Position numbers and translations under genes: made by a program | In this document: piece after piece, positions 52,736 to 62,683 of the stretch | How positions within the stretch are numbered: the stretch's first letter is position 1 | Layout of the letters: every line of letters starts with the position of its first letter | NCBI RefSeq assembly: GCF_010548275.1 | Contig: NZ_JAAGLT010000001.1 | Location: forward strand, 682,001-746,000 | DNA from: Streptomyces sp. SID12488 | GTDB lineage: Bacteria > Actinomycetota > Actinomycetes > Streptomycetales > Streptomycetaceae | Direction of reading: 5' to 3' | DNA length: 64,000 nt | Notes under the pieces: model-generated | Told to the model about the DNA's origin: nothing | What the model saw: only the letters and a program-made list of their open reading frames with translations | The model's database searches: none

Positions 52736-52768
52736 CGGCCCGTGCCGGTCCAGGTCCGGCACGGGCCG
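52736..52768 (+). terminator. Strong hairpin terminator after bcp
   Basis: CGGCCCGTGCCGG and CCGGCACGGGCCG are perfect 13-bp arms around a 7-base loop, followed by CTTTGCGTTT. Confidence 0.9.
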
Positions 52769-52873
52769 CTTTGCGTTTCGGGTCTGCATTTCGGGCGTGA
52801 CTGTCCGATAAACGGTTCGTTACTCCGTACGAGGCCGCGAACGGGTGGTCGGGAGACGGAGGGAACGCGCTAC

Positions 52874-53902
52874 ATGCAGACGGCACCAGTACCAGCGATG
52901 CCACCTACACACCCATCCGGCAAGGAGCGGCTCGCACCGATCGTCGCCGAAGCACGACACTGGACGGATCTGATGCGGCGGCTCGAACTCCGGCCCAGCG
53001 GAGGCCAGCGGCGCGTGCTCCAGGAGAAAGTCGCCAGCCATGGACTGGACACCAGCCACTTCGCGAAACGGAGCCCATGGCGCAAGTACCCGGACGCCAC
53101 CATCGCGGAAGCCGCGACTTCGTCTTCGTCGCTACGCGAAGTGGCGCTGAAGCTGGGCGCAACCCCGGCTACCGGAACTCTTTCCCACATCAGGCGCCGC
53201 ATCGACGCCGCGGGAATCGACATCAGCCACTTCCCCGGTGCGAACCGCGCGGAGGTGGACTTGCCCTTCACCCCCGAGGAACTGAGGGCGGCCGCGGCAG
53301 ACGCCACCAGCGTGCGTGGCGTGGCTCGCGCCCTCGGAGTACCGGACGACAGTCGGTCACGTGCAACGTTGAGCCGCATGTTGCGTGCGCAGGGCATCAG
53401 CACGGAGCACCTCTCCCATCGGCGCGCGGCCATCCCCGAAGACAGGCTTCGCGACCTTGTACCGCGCTCCACGAGCTATGCCGACGTGATGCGTGGCCTC
53501 GGCCTGGACGTCAACGACACCAACCACCGGCGAGTCCGTCGCACGGCAACCCGCCTCGGCCTCGACACAACCCACTTCAAGCGCCGAGCCTGGGGTCGAG
53601 CCGATACCCCTGCGCCCGCACCCATTGCTCCCCGGGTGTTGGTCCTTCTACCCACCCACGCAGGCCGGACCAATAGGGCTCAACTCCACCGGGCCTTGAA
53701 CGAGGTCGGAGTGCCTTACGCGTGCGAGAGCTGCGGCAACCCTGGTGAATGGCTGGGCCGCTCGATCACTCTGCAGATCGACCACATCAACGGGGACTGG
53801 CACGACAACCGCCAGGAGAATCTGCGGTACCTGTGCCCCAACTGCCACGCGCTGACAGATACGTGGTGTCGGCAGAAGCAGCGAATGCCGCTCGCCGGAT
53901 AG
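52874..53902 (+). CDS. HNH endonuclease with four N-terminal DNA-binding repeats
   Basis: A 342-residue protein. Four imperfect helix-turn-helix-like repeats of about 50 residues (each ending in LDTSHF, IDISHF, ISTEHL or LDTTHF) cover residues 20-234. A Pro/Ala linker follows, then an HNH domain near residues 290-335 with CESCG, IDHINGDWHDN, NLRYLCPNCH. ATG 52874 is used. It ends 51 bp before tRNA-Leu. The repeat count is unusual for a free-standing HNH enzyme and resembles homing-type nucleases. Confidence 0.85.
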   Translation: MQTAPVPAMPPTHPSGKERLAPIVAEARHWTDLMRRLELRPSGGQRRVLQEKVASHGLDTSHFAKRSPWRKYPDATIAEAATSSSSLREVALKLGATPATGTLSHIRRRIDAAGIDISHFPGANRAEVDLPFTPEELRAAAADATSVRGVARALGVPDDSRSRATLSRMLRAQGISTEHLSHRRAAIPEDRLRDLVPRSTSYADVMRGLGLDVNDTNHRRVRRTATRLGLDTTHFKRRAWGRADTPAPAPIAPRVLVLLPTHAGRTNRAQLHRALNEVGVPYACESCGNPGEWLGRSITLQIDHINGDWHDNRQENLRYLCPNCHALTDTWCRQKQRMPLAG

Positions 53903-53953
53903 CCATGGCTCGCCGTACACTTACAGCCGCCCGTCATGCCCGACGACGGGCAG

Positions 53954-54036
53954 TCAGCGGCCTTGGCGGAACGGCAGACGCCTCGCGTTTAGGGCGCGAT
54001 GGGAGCAATCCCGTGAGGGTTCGAATCCCTCAGGCC
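53954..54036 (+). tRNA. tRNA-Leu (anticodon UAG)
   Basis: GCGGCCT pairs with AGGCCGC; the anticodon stem TCGCG/CGCGA encloses TTTAGGG with anticodon TAG reading CUA; a long variable arm (GGGA/TCCC) and the T arm GAGGG TTCGAAT CCCTC follow. The discriminator is A and CCA is not encoded. Length 83 nt fits a class II tRNA. Confidence 0.95.
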
Positions 54037-54103
54037 GCACTGACCTTCACTTGAAAGGTCTGGCATACGACTTCCGTAGGCCAGACCTTCCAGTGCACAC
54101 ACC

Positions 54104-54706
54104 TCAGCCCAGCAACTCCCGAACCACCGGCACCAGCCCCCGGAACGCCTGCCCCCGATGACTGATCGCGTTCTTCTCCGCCGGCGTCAGCTGTGCGCAC
54201 GTCCGCGTGTCACCCTCCGGCTGGAGGATCGGGTCGTAGCCGAAGCCGCCGGAGCCCTCCGGAGCGTGCCGCAGTACTCCCCGCATCCGGCCCTCGACCA
54301 CTCGCTCCGTGCCGTCCGGGAGTGCCAGGGCCGCCGCGCAGGCGAAGTGGGCGCCGCGGTGTTCGTCCGCGATGTCGGACAGCTGGGCCAGGAGCAGGTC
54401 CAGGTTGGCCCGGTCGTCGCCGTGGCGGCCCGACCAGCGGGCCGAGAAGATGCCCGGGGCGCCGTTCAGGACGTCGACGCACAGGCCCGAGTCGTCGGCC
54501 ACCGCCGGGAGGCCTGTTGCCTGGGCCAGGGCGTGGGCCTTCAGAAGGGCGTTCTCCGCGAAGGTGACGCCCGTTTCCTTGACGTCGGGGATGTCGGGGT
54601 AGGCCTCCGCGCCGACCAGGTCCATGGGGAGGGCCGCGTCGGCGAGGATCTGCCGCAGCTCGGTGATCTTTCCGGCGTTGCGGGTGGCGAGGATCAGGCG
54701 TGTCAT
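54104..54706 (-). CDS. rdgB: Non-canonical purine NTP pyrophosphatase (RdgB/HAM1)
   Basis: A 200-residue HAM1-family enzyme: LILATRNAGKITELRQIL, DDSGLCVDVLNGAPGIFSAR, and FGYDPILQPEGDTRTCAQLT. It hydrolyses ITP/XTP and dITP to prevent their use in DNA and RNA. ATG 54706 begins the conserved motif. On the same strand as rph; a lipoprotein gene lies between them. Confidence 0.96.
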   Translation of the reverse strand: MTRLILATRNAGKITELRQILADAALPMDLVGAEAYPDIPDVKETGVTFAENALLKAHALAQATGLPAVADDSGLCVDVLNGAPGIFSARWSGRHGDDRANLDLLLAQLSDIADEHRGAHFACAAALALPDGTERVVEGRMRGVLRHAPEGSGGFGYDPILQPEGDTRTCAQLTPAEKNAISHRGQAFRGLVPVVRELLG

Positions 54707-54766
54707 GGCGTCCAGTATCCCGGCCTCACCCGGGACCCCTCACGCCGCACATGACGATTGCGACGA

Positions 54767-55195
54767 TTACGACGTGCAGACCTTCGTCAGTTCGCCCGCC
54801 GCGTCCGTGACGCCACTGATGTCCGGGGTCTGGTCGCCGCCCTTGATGGACGAACGGACGTTGTCCACAGCCTTGTTGAGGTCGTCGACCGCCTTGTTGA
54901 CGTCGGCGTTGTCCGTCTTGTCGCCGAGATCGGCGAGGCTCTTGTCGATCGCCGACAGGGCCTCGTCCGCCTGGGTCGGGTCGTTCGCCGCGTTCTCGAC
55001 GGCGTTCTGGAGGTTGGAGACGCTGGTGGCGACGGCGTCGGCGGTCTGGACGCAGTCCAGGGCCTTGTTGACGGCGTCGCATCCGGTGGTGAGCCCGGCG
55101 GTCAGCGCGACGGCAGCCACGGTGGCGGCGATCGCGCCGGCACGGCGCCCCTTTCCGAGTCCTCGTGCGGTGCGGATTCGGCGGCTGACGGGCAT
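54767..55195 (-). CDS. Small secreted lipoprotein
   Basis: A 142-residue protein with a basic N-terminus (PVSRRIRTARGLGKGRRAGA), a lipoprotein signal (AATVAAVALTAGLTTGC) and a helical mature part with two Cys (DCVQTAD; LTKVC). No family is recognised. It lies between rph and rdgB on the same strand. Confidence 0.75.
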   Translation of the reverse strand: MPVSRRIRTARGLGKGRRAGAIAATVAAVALTAGLTTGCDAVNKALDCVQTADAVATSVSNLQNAVENAANDPTQADEALSAIDKSLADLGDKTDNADVNKAVDDLNKAVDNVRSSIKGGDQTPDISGVTDAAGELTKVCTS

Positions 55196-55375
55196 GGTTC
55201 GGGTTCCCTACGTTTGACGGTGACGGTGATCGACGGTGCCGGATCGGGCGTACGGCGGTGCGTATGTGCCGTACGCCCGGTTCCTGCGCGTTGCCGCGAG
55301 TTCCCGCGTATCCCTGGAGACGCGCTGGAGCAGCGGTGCGGTTGCCCGCGACCGCCACCTTATTTGGTGTGCCCT

Positions 55376-56113
55376 TTACCTTTCCAGGGCCTCGTCCAGT
55401 GCCTTGCGCTGGAGTGCCGCCAGGTCGGTGCAGCCGGCGACCGCGAGGTCGAGGATGGAGTTCAGTTCGTCGCGGGCGAACGGTTCGGCTTCGGCGGTGC
55501 CCTGGACCTCGACGAAGCGGCCGTCGCCGGTGCAGACGACGTTCATGTCCGTCTCCGCGCGTACGTCCTCCTCGTAGCAGAGGTCGAGGAGGGGCACTCC
55601 GCCCACGATGCCGACCGACACCGCGCTCACCGTGCCGGTGAGGGGCTGGCGGCTGGCCCGGATCAGCTTCTTGCCGTGTGCCCAGGCGATGGCGTCGGCG
55701 AGGGCGACGTACGCGCCGGTGATGGCGGCCGTGCGGGTGCCGCCGTCGGCCTGGAGGACGTCGCAGTCGAGGACGATCGTGTTCTCGCCGAGCGCCTTGT
55801 AGTCGATGACGGCGCGCAGGGAGCGGCCGATGAGGCGGCTGATCTCGTGCGTACGGCCGCCGATCTTGCCGCGGACCGACTCGCGGTCGCCGCGGGTGTT
55901 GGTGGCGCGCGGGAGCATCGAGTATTCGGCGGTGACCCAGCCCTCGCCGCTGCCCTTGCGCCAGCGCGGGACGCCCTCGGTGACCGAGGCGGTGCAGAAG
56001 ACCTTCGTGTCGCCGAAGGAGACGAGGACGGAGCCCTCGGCGTGCTTGCTCCACCCTCGTTCGATGGTGACCGGGCGGAGTTGTTCGGGCGTGCGGCCGT
56101 CGATACGTGACAT
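55376..56113 (-). CDS. rph: Ribonuclease PH
   Basis: A 245-residue RNase [22 protein letters not shown] start, [57 protein letters not shown] and [17 protein letters not shown]. It trims tRNA 3' ends by phosphorolysis. ATG 56113 begins the conserved sequence. rdgB and rph as neighbours are the usual actinobacterial order. Confidence 0.97.
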   Translation of the reverse strand: MSRIDGRTPEQLRPVTIERGWSKHAEGSVLVSFGDTKVFCTASVTEGVPRWRKGSGEGWVTAEYSMLPRATNTRGDRESVRGKIGGRTHEISRLIGRSLRAVIDYKALGENTIVLDCDVLQADGGTRTAAITGAYVALADAIAWAHGKKLIRASRQPLTGTVSAVSVGIVGGVPLLDLCYEEDVRAETDMNVVCTGDGRFVEVQGTAEAEPFARDELNSILDLAVAGCTDLAALQRKALDEALER

Positions 56114-56138
56114 GCCGACGAGCCTAGCGTCAACGCCT

Positions 56139-56174
56139 TGAGGGGCCCTTCCTGCGGTCAGGAAGGGCCCCTCA
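56139..56174. terminator. Strong hairpin between rph and the PTS EIIB gene
   Basis: TGAGGGGCCCTTCCTG and CAGGAAGGGCCCCTCA are perfect 16-bp arms with a CGGT loop. Confidence 0.9.
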
Positions 56175-56203
56175 TGGGCGAACACCCGCACTGGGTACGG
56201 GAG

Positions 56204-56240
56204 TTCGGATCCGGGTTCGGGTTCGGGTTCGGGTTCGGGG
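56204..56240. repeat. GGTTCG hexamer array
   Basis: The hexamer GGTTCG (or GGATCC/GGTTCG variants) repeats about six times just beyond the EIIB stop codon. Confidence 0.85.
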
Positions 56241-56241
56241 G

Positions 56242-56475
56242 CTACATCATGTCTTCGATGTCCCCTGCGATCGGGTCGGCGTCGGTGCCGATGACGACCT
56301 GGATCGCGGTGCCCATCTTGACGACGCCGTGAGCGCCGGCGGCTTTGAGGGCGGCGTCGTCGACCAGCGAGGCGTCGATGACCTCGCAGCGCAGGCGGGT
56401 GATGCAGCCCTCGACCTCTTCGATGTTGTCGAGGCCGCCGAGGCCGGCGACGATCTTCTCTGCCTTGGTGGACAT
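56242..56475 (-). CDS. nagF: PTS EIIB component, N-acetylglucosamine type
   Basis: A 77-residue EIIB domain: [27 protein letters not shown] with the phospho-Cys in GCITRLR, ending [15 protein letters not shown]. It passes phosphate from EIIA to the sugar at EIIC. The symbol follows the S. coelicolor gene with the same order beside rph and is moderately certain. ATG 56475 is chosen because it begins the conserved protein. It is divergent from the EIIC gene with DasR boxes between. Confidence 0.9.
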   Translation of the reverse strand: MSTKAEKIVAGLGGLDNIEEVEGCITRLRCEVIDASLVDDAALKAAGAHGVVKMGTAIQVVIGTDADPIAGDIEDMM

Positions 56476-56568
56476 GTCGTACTCCCTGGTCCGAGCCACT
56501 TTGTCGCAGTAACCCACAGTTGACCGATCTTCGCGAGCGGTCTGCGCACCGTCCGCGCACTGTTCGCG

Positions 56569-56584
56569 ACTGGTCTACACCAGT
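56569..56584. promoter_or_regulatory. DasR-responsive element (dre), near-perfect palindrome
   Basis: ACTGGTCTACACCAGT is a perfect match to the conserved part of the dre consensus (ACTGGTCTAGACCAxT). It lies between the divergent EIIB and EIIC genes and should let DasR repress both until GlcN-6-P appears. Confidence 0.85.
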
Positions 56585-56639
56585 CTGCATCTGTTGTGAA
56601 ATCGTGGGTTCCTTATGCGCCCTTCACCGTGCTACAACA

Positions 56640-56671
56640 TGGTCTACACCACTGACTGGTGTAGACCACGT
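56640..56671. promoter_or_regulatory. Second pair of dre-like half sites upstream of the EIIC gene
   Basis: TGGTCTACACCACT (56640-56653) and ACTGGTGTAGACCACG (56656-56671) form an inverted repeat 20 bp before the EIIC ATG. Both resemble the dre core, suggesting strong DasR control of the permease gene. Confidence 0.75.
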
Positions 56672-56690
56672 TCCACCCGTTGGAGGAAGT

Positions 56691-57995
<1,305 letters not shown>

Positions 57996-58034
57996 GCCGC
58001 CGTCCTCGTACGGAAGTACAGAAGTACAGGCATG

Positions 58035-58080
58035 ACGAGGGCCCCGGAACCCGACGAGGAGTCGGTTCCGGGGCCCTCGT
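58035..58080 (+). terminator. Long hairpin after the EIIC gene
   Basis: ACGAGGGCCCCGGAACC and GGTTCCGGGGCCCTCGT are perfect 17-bp arms with a further CGAC/GTCG pairing in the loop. Confidence 0.9.
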
Positions 58081-58101
58081 GCGTCTACGCGGCGTCAGAT
58101 C

Positions 58102-58854
58102 TCAGATCTCGTACGACGCCCGTGGCGCCGCCAGTTCCACCGGTCCCCTGAACACCTCGCGTGCGTCGAGCAGGTTCACCTGCGGGTCGGTCCACGGGGG
58201 AATGTGGGTCAGGACGAGCTTGCGCGCGCCCGCGCGTTTCGCCGTCTGGCCTGCCTCGCGGCCGTTGAGGTGCAGGTCGGGGATGTTCTCCTTGCCGTGC
58301 GTGAACGCGGCCTCGCAGAGGAACAGGTCGGTGTTCCGGGCGAGTTGCTCCAGCGTCTCGCTGACGCCGGTGTCCCCCGAGTACGTCAGCGACTTCCCGG
58401 CGTGCTCGATGCGGATGCCGTACGCCTCCACCGGGTGGCGCACCCGCTCGGTGTGCACGGTGAACGGGCCGATGTCGAAGGTGCTCGGCTTGACCGTGTG
58501 GAAGTCGAAGACCTCACTCATGGAGGAGGCGGTGGGGGTGTCGGCGTAGGCGGTGGTGAGACGGTGTTCGGTGCCTTCGGGGCCGTAGACCGGGATCGGG
58601 TCGCAGCGCCCGCCGTCATGGCGGTAGTACCGTGCGACGAAGTACGCGCACATGTCGATGCAGTGGTCGGCGTGCAGATGACTGAGAAAGATCGCGTCGA
58701 GGTCGTAGAGACCGCAGTGGCGCTGCAACTCGCCAAGGGCACCGTTGCCCATGTCGAGTAGCAACCGGAAGCCGTCGGCCTCTACGAGGTAGCTCGAGCA
58801 GGCCGATTCCGCGGACGGGAACGACCCAGAGCAGCCGACGACGGTGAGCTTCAT
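58102..58854 (-). CDS. Metallo-beta-lactamase-fold hydrolase (RNase Z-like)
   Basis: A 250-residue MBL protein: VVGCSGSFPSAESACSSYLV, the metal motif SHLHADHCID, His in VRHPVEAYG, Asp in LTYSGDTGVSE and His in LVLTHIPPWTD. This is the ElaC/RNase Z-like subfamily, acting on RNA or phosphodiester substrates; the short form lacks the exosite arm of a true RNase Z. ATG 58854 is used. It converges on the EIIC gene. Confidence 0.93.
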   Translation of the reverse strand: MKLTVVGCSGSFPSAESACSSYLVEADGFRLLLDMGNGALGELQRHCGLYDLDAIFLSHLHADHCIDMCAYFVARYYRHDGGRCDPIPVYGPEGTEHRLTTAYADTPTASSMSEVFDFHTVKPSTFDIGPFTVHTERVRHPVEAYGIRIEHAGKSLTYSGDTGVSETLEQLARNTDLFLCEAAFTHGKENIPDLHLNGREAGQTAKRAGARKLVLTHIPPWTDPQVNLLDAREVFRGPVELAAPRASYEI

Positions 58855-59060
58855 AAAGCAGAAACCTCCGCGGGCGGGGAGCGTCAAAACGAACGTGACG
58901 GGGTTCTTGCGGTGCTGTCGAGCGTAAGGCGCAAAACCCCCCGTCGCTCCTCCGTCAAGGGCTGTTGTGGGCGAACTCACCTGTGCTGTCACCGGTTCGG
59001 CTGGACGTGAAGCACCGGTAGCGCGGGCAGTGTGGGGAGTGCGCCGGTACGGTCTTCCGT

Positions 59061-59525
59061 ATGGACACGTCATGGTGGCTCGCCCTGGCGGCCGTTGTGC
59101 TGCTCGCGCTGGTCGCGGCGCTGGTGGACGGCTGGGGACGCGGGCATCGGCCCTCGAAGCGCGGGGGCAGGCCGCCTGCGCGGCCCGAGGGGCCGAAAGG
59201 TCAACGGGGGCGGTCGGCGCGGCCCCGGCCGGCGGAGATCTGGTGGGCGAACGTGCCCTTCGAGGACGGCCCGGGGAGCAAGGACCGGCCGTGTCTGGTG
59301 ATCGCGGTGCGCGGGCGGCATGCGACGGTCGCGAAGATCACCAGCAAGTACCACGACGAGCGGCCCGGAGTGATCCCGCTGCCGCCGGGTGCGGTGGGCG
59401 ACGCCCAGGGCCGGCCGAGCTTCCTGGAGACGGACGAGCTGCGTGACCTGCCCTTGAGGGAGTTCCGGCGGCGGGTGGGGGTGGTGGACCCGGCCCTTTG
59501 GGACCAGGTCCGGCACCTCGCCTAA
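59061..59525 (+). CDS. MazF/PemK-type toxin with an N-terminal membrane anchor
   Basis: A 154-residue protein. An N-terminal transmembrane segment (WWLALAAVVLLALVAALVDG) is followed by a basic linker and a MazF/PemK domain (RPAEIWWANVPFEDG; KDRPCLVIAVRGRHATVAKIT; SFLETDELRDLPLREF). The Asp/Arg/Ser-Thr features of the endoribonuclease site are partly kept. No antitoxin-like ORF lies in the 206 bp upstream or just downstream. It may not act as a free toxin. Confidence 0.82.
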   Translation: MDTSWWLALAAVVLLALVAALVDGWGRGHRPSKRGGRPPARPEGPKGQRGRSARPRPAEIWWANVPFEDGPGSKDRPCLVIAVRGRHATVAKITSKYHDERPGVIPLPPGAVGDAQGRPSFLETDELRDLPLREFRRRVGVVDPALWDQVRHLA

Positions 59526-59595
59526 GGCCTGGTGACGCGGAGCGGGCTCGTGATCGGCCGGTCAGGGCCTTACGGCCGCACGAGGCCGTGCGGCC

Positions 59596-60841
<1,246 letters not shown>

Positions 60842-60972
60842 GGCTCGGGGCTCCTGTCGGGAGTGGTAGGTCGATGGGCGCGCGGCGGCGCGAAAAGCAT
60901 TCTTCAGCAGGTCATGCAGGTCATGCATGTGAGGCGCCGCGGCTCACGGCCGTACGGCAGCAGGGATCAGCG

Positions 60973-61071
60973 TCAACAGATGGCGCTGGCCAGCCTGCAC
61001 AGGTCGACGTGCAGCCGCGCCACGAGCAGCGGGGCGCTCGGCGTCTTCTCACTCACGTCGTAGGGAACCAT
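60973..61071 (-). CDS. Cysteine-rich leader peptide upstream of cysO
   Basis: A 32-residue frame (MVPYDVSEKTPSAPLLVARL, then HVDLCRLASAIC) ending in TGA. The C-terminal RLHVDLCRLASAIC is the signature of the Streptomyces putative leader peptides ahead of sulfur genes. A -10-like TACGAT (minus strand, 61083-61078) lies six bases before the ATG, so the message is probably leaderless. It lies 131 bp upstream of cysO; a cysteine-sensing attenuator is likely. Confidence 0.75.
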   Translation of the reverse strand: MVPYDVSEKTPSAPLLVARLHVDLCRLASAIC

Positions 61072-61150
61072 GGGCTCATCGTATCGATTCCCGGTCCGGA
61101 TCCTGGAGACCTGTCCCGCACTCTGGACATTTTCGGGCCGGTAGGTGAGA

Positions 61151-61573
61151 TCAGTAGGTTTCCACGACCGTGACCTCTTCCTCCGTGACCTCGCCCTCGA
61201 TGATCCGGAAGGAGCGGAACTGGAAGTCGCCGGCGCCGTCCGTGTCGCGGGTAGAGACGAGGACGTAGTGGGCCTGGGGTTCGTGGGCGTAGGAGATGTC
61301 GGTGCGGGACGGGTAGGCCTCGGTCATGGTGTGGGAGTGGTAGACGATCACCGCTTCCTCGTCGCGGTCCCACATCTCGTCGTGCACCTTCTTGTGCTCG
61401 CCACTGTCGAACTCGTAGAACGTGGGCGACCCGGCCGCGTTCAGCATCGGGATGAAGCGCTCGGGCCGGTCCGAGCCCTCGGGGCCGGCGACGACGCCGC
61501 ATGCCTCGTCGGGGTGGTCCTTGCGCGCGTGGGCGACGATCTGGTCGACGAGGGCCTGGGTGATGGTCAGCAT
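61151..61573 (-). CDS. mec: JAMM/MPN-type metalloprotease (Mec-like)
   Basis: A 140-residue M67 peptidase: ACGVVAGPEGS, Glu near YEFDSGEHKKV, and the JAMM motif VYHSHTMTEAYPSRTDISYA. In mycobacteria Mec cleaves cysteine off CysO. Here it may also trim the Met-Ala extension of CysO. ATG 61573 begins the conserved sequence. It is upstream of the leader peptide on the same strand. Confidence 0.95.
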   Translation of the reverse strand: MLTITQALVDQIVAHARKDHPDEACGVVAGPEGSDRPERFIPMLNAAGSPTFYEFDSGEHKKVHDEMWDRDEEAVIVYHSHTMTEAYPSRTDISYAHEPQAHYVLVSTRDTDGAGDFQFRSFRIIEGEVTEEEVTVVETY

Positions 61574-61669
61574 GCTGGCCAGGATAGACAGAGGGGCCGT
61601 CCCGTACCGAGGGCTGGTACGGGACGGTCCACATGCCGGAATCAGGCGATGCCGCGGGGGATGGCAGCG

Positions 61670-62275
61670 TCAGGGCATCAGCGTGGAGACGAGTGTCTCC
61701 TGCAGCCCGCCCAGCCACAGGTACGCCATCACCATCGGCTTGCGAGGGTCCTCGTCCGGCAGTTGGTAGAGGAGGTCGGTGTCCTCCTCGTCGATGACGT
61801 CCAGCCGGGAGCCGATCGCCAGGCGCAGGTCGTTGAGCGTGCCCAGCCACTGCTGGGACTCCTCGTGGGCCAGCTTGAGCACCGCGCCCCCGTCGCCGGC
61901 CGGCGTCAGCGCGTCCAGTGAGCGGATCACCTTGATGGCGTTCTCCCGCTTGCCGGTCCGCAGGTCGTTCTCGGTGAACCGGCGGAACTCGGCGGAGTAC
62001 TCCCGCTGTTCCTCGGCCTTGCCGGGCGACGTTGGTACGTCGACGGGGTCGCCGTAGGCGTCCGGGAACAGGCGCTTGAGCACCGGGTCGGAGGGGGGTT
62101 CGCTCGGGCCCTCGGCGAACAGCTCGGCGAGCGGGTCGTCGGAGGCGTCCTCGGCGGGGCCGGGGCCGATCAGCTCCAGGAGCTGGACGGCCAGCGACCG
62201 GATGATGGAGATCTCGACATCGTCGAGCGCGACGGCCGCGCCGCCGCCGGGGAGCGGTTCGAAGTGTCCTGGCAT
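61670..62275 (-). CDS. DUF2017 family protein
   Basis: A 201-residue protein beginning PGHFEPLPGGGAAVALDDVE, with LRSLAVQLLELIG as ISIIRSLAVQLLELIG, an acidic middle, and TLNDLRLAIGSRLDV near the end. It matches DUF2017, found next to clpS and mec in Actinobacteria; function unknown. Its start lies 12 bp after the clpS stop. Confidence 0.92.
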   Translation of the reverse strand: MPGHFEPLPGGGAAVALDDVEISIIRSLAVQLLELIGPGPAEDASDDPLAELFAEGPSEPPSDPVLKRLFPDAYGDPVDVPTSPGKAEEQREYSAEFRRFTENDLRTGKRENAIKVIRSLDALTPAGDGGAVLKLAHEESQQWLGTLNDLRLAIGSRLDVIDEEDTDLLYQLPDEDPRKPMVMAYLWLGGLQETLVSTLMP

Positions 62276-62287
62276 GGAATGAGTTCG

Positions 62288-62596
62288 CTACTTCCGGTCC
62301 TGCTGGAGGGTGGCCCACAGACCGTAGCCGTGCATCGCCTGCACGTCGCGTTCCATCTCCTCGCGACTGCCGCTGGAGACGACCGCCCGGCCCTTGTGGT
62401 GGACGTCCATCATGAGCTTGGTGGCCTTGTCCTTCGAGTAGCCGAAGTACGTCTGGAAGACGTAGGTCACATAGCTCATGAGGTTGACCGGGTCGTTGTG
62501 GACGATGGTGACCCACGGGACGTCGGGCTCGGGTACGGCGAAGGTCTCCTCCGCCGACTCGGTGCGTTCGATCTCTACGGGAGCGGGTGACGTCAC
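62288..62596 (-). CDS. clpS: ATP-dependent Clp protease adaptor ClpS
   Basis: A 102-residue adaptor: [37 protein letters not shown], and [20 protein letters not shown]. The N-end-rule pocket residues (Asn/Asp in NDP; Met/His region) are kept. GTG 62596 gives a disordered N-terminal tail of the usual length. It delivers N-degron substrates to ClpC/ClpP. Confidence 0.96.
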   Translation of the reverse strand: MTSPAPVEIERTESAEETFAVPEPDVPWVTIVHNDPVNLMSYVTYVFQTYFGYSKDKATKLMMDVHHKGRAVVSSGSREEMERDVQAMHGYGLWATLQQDRK

Positions 62597-62683
62597 AGGC
62601 CCATGCTGCCACCACAAGGGGGTCGCGGGCCAAATCACCCGGGAAATCGTCAAAGTGACGAGATGGGGGTAGCATCCTTCCTC

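Noticed and set aside
52742..52873. Longer N-terminus for the HNH protein
   Set aside because: The upstream part lies in the bcp terminator and lacks a ribosome site; ATG 52874 begins the repeat-bearing protein.
59061..59525. Classical toxin-antitoxin operon
   Set aside because: No ORF of antitoxin type lies upstream or overlaps, so a two-gene system is not supported.
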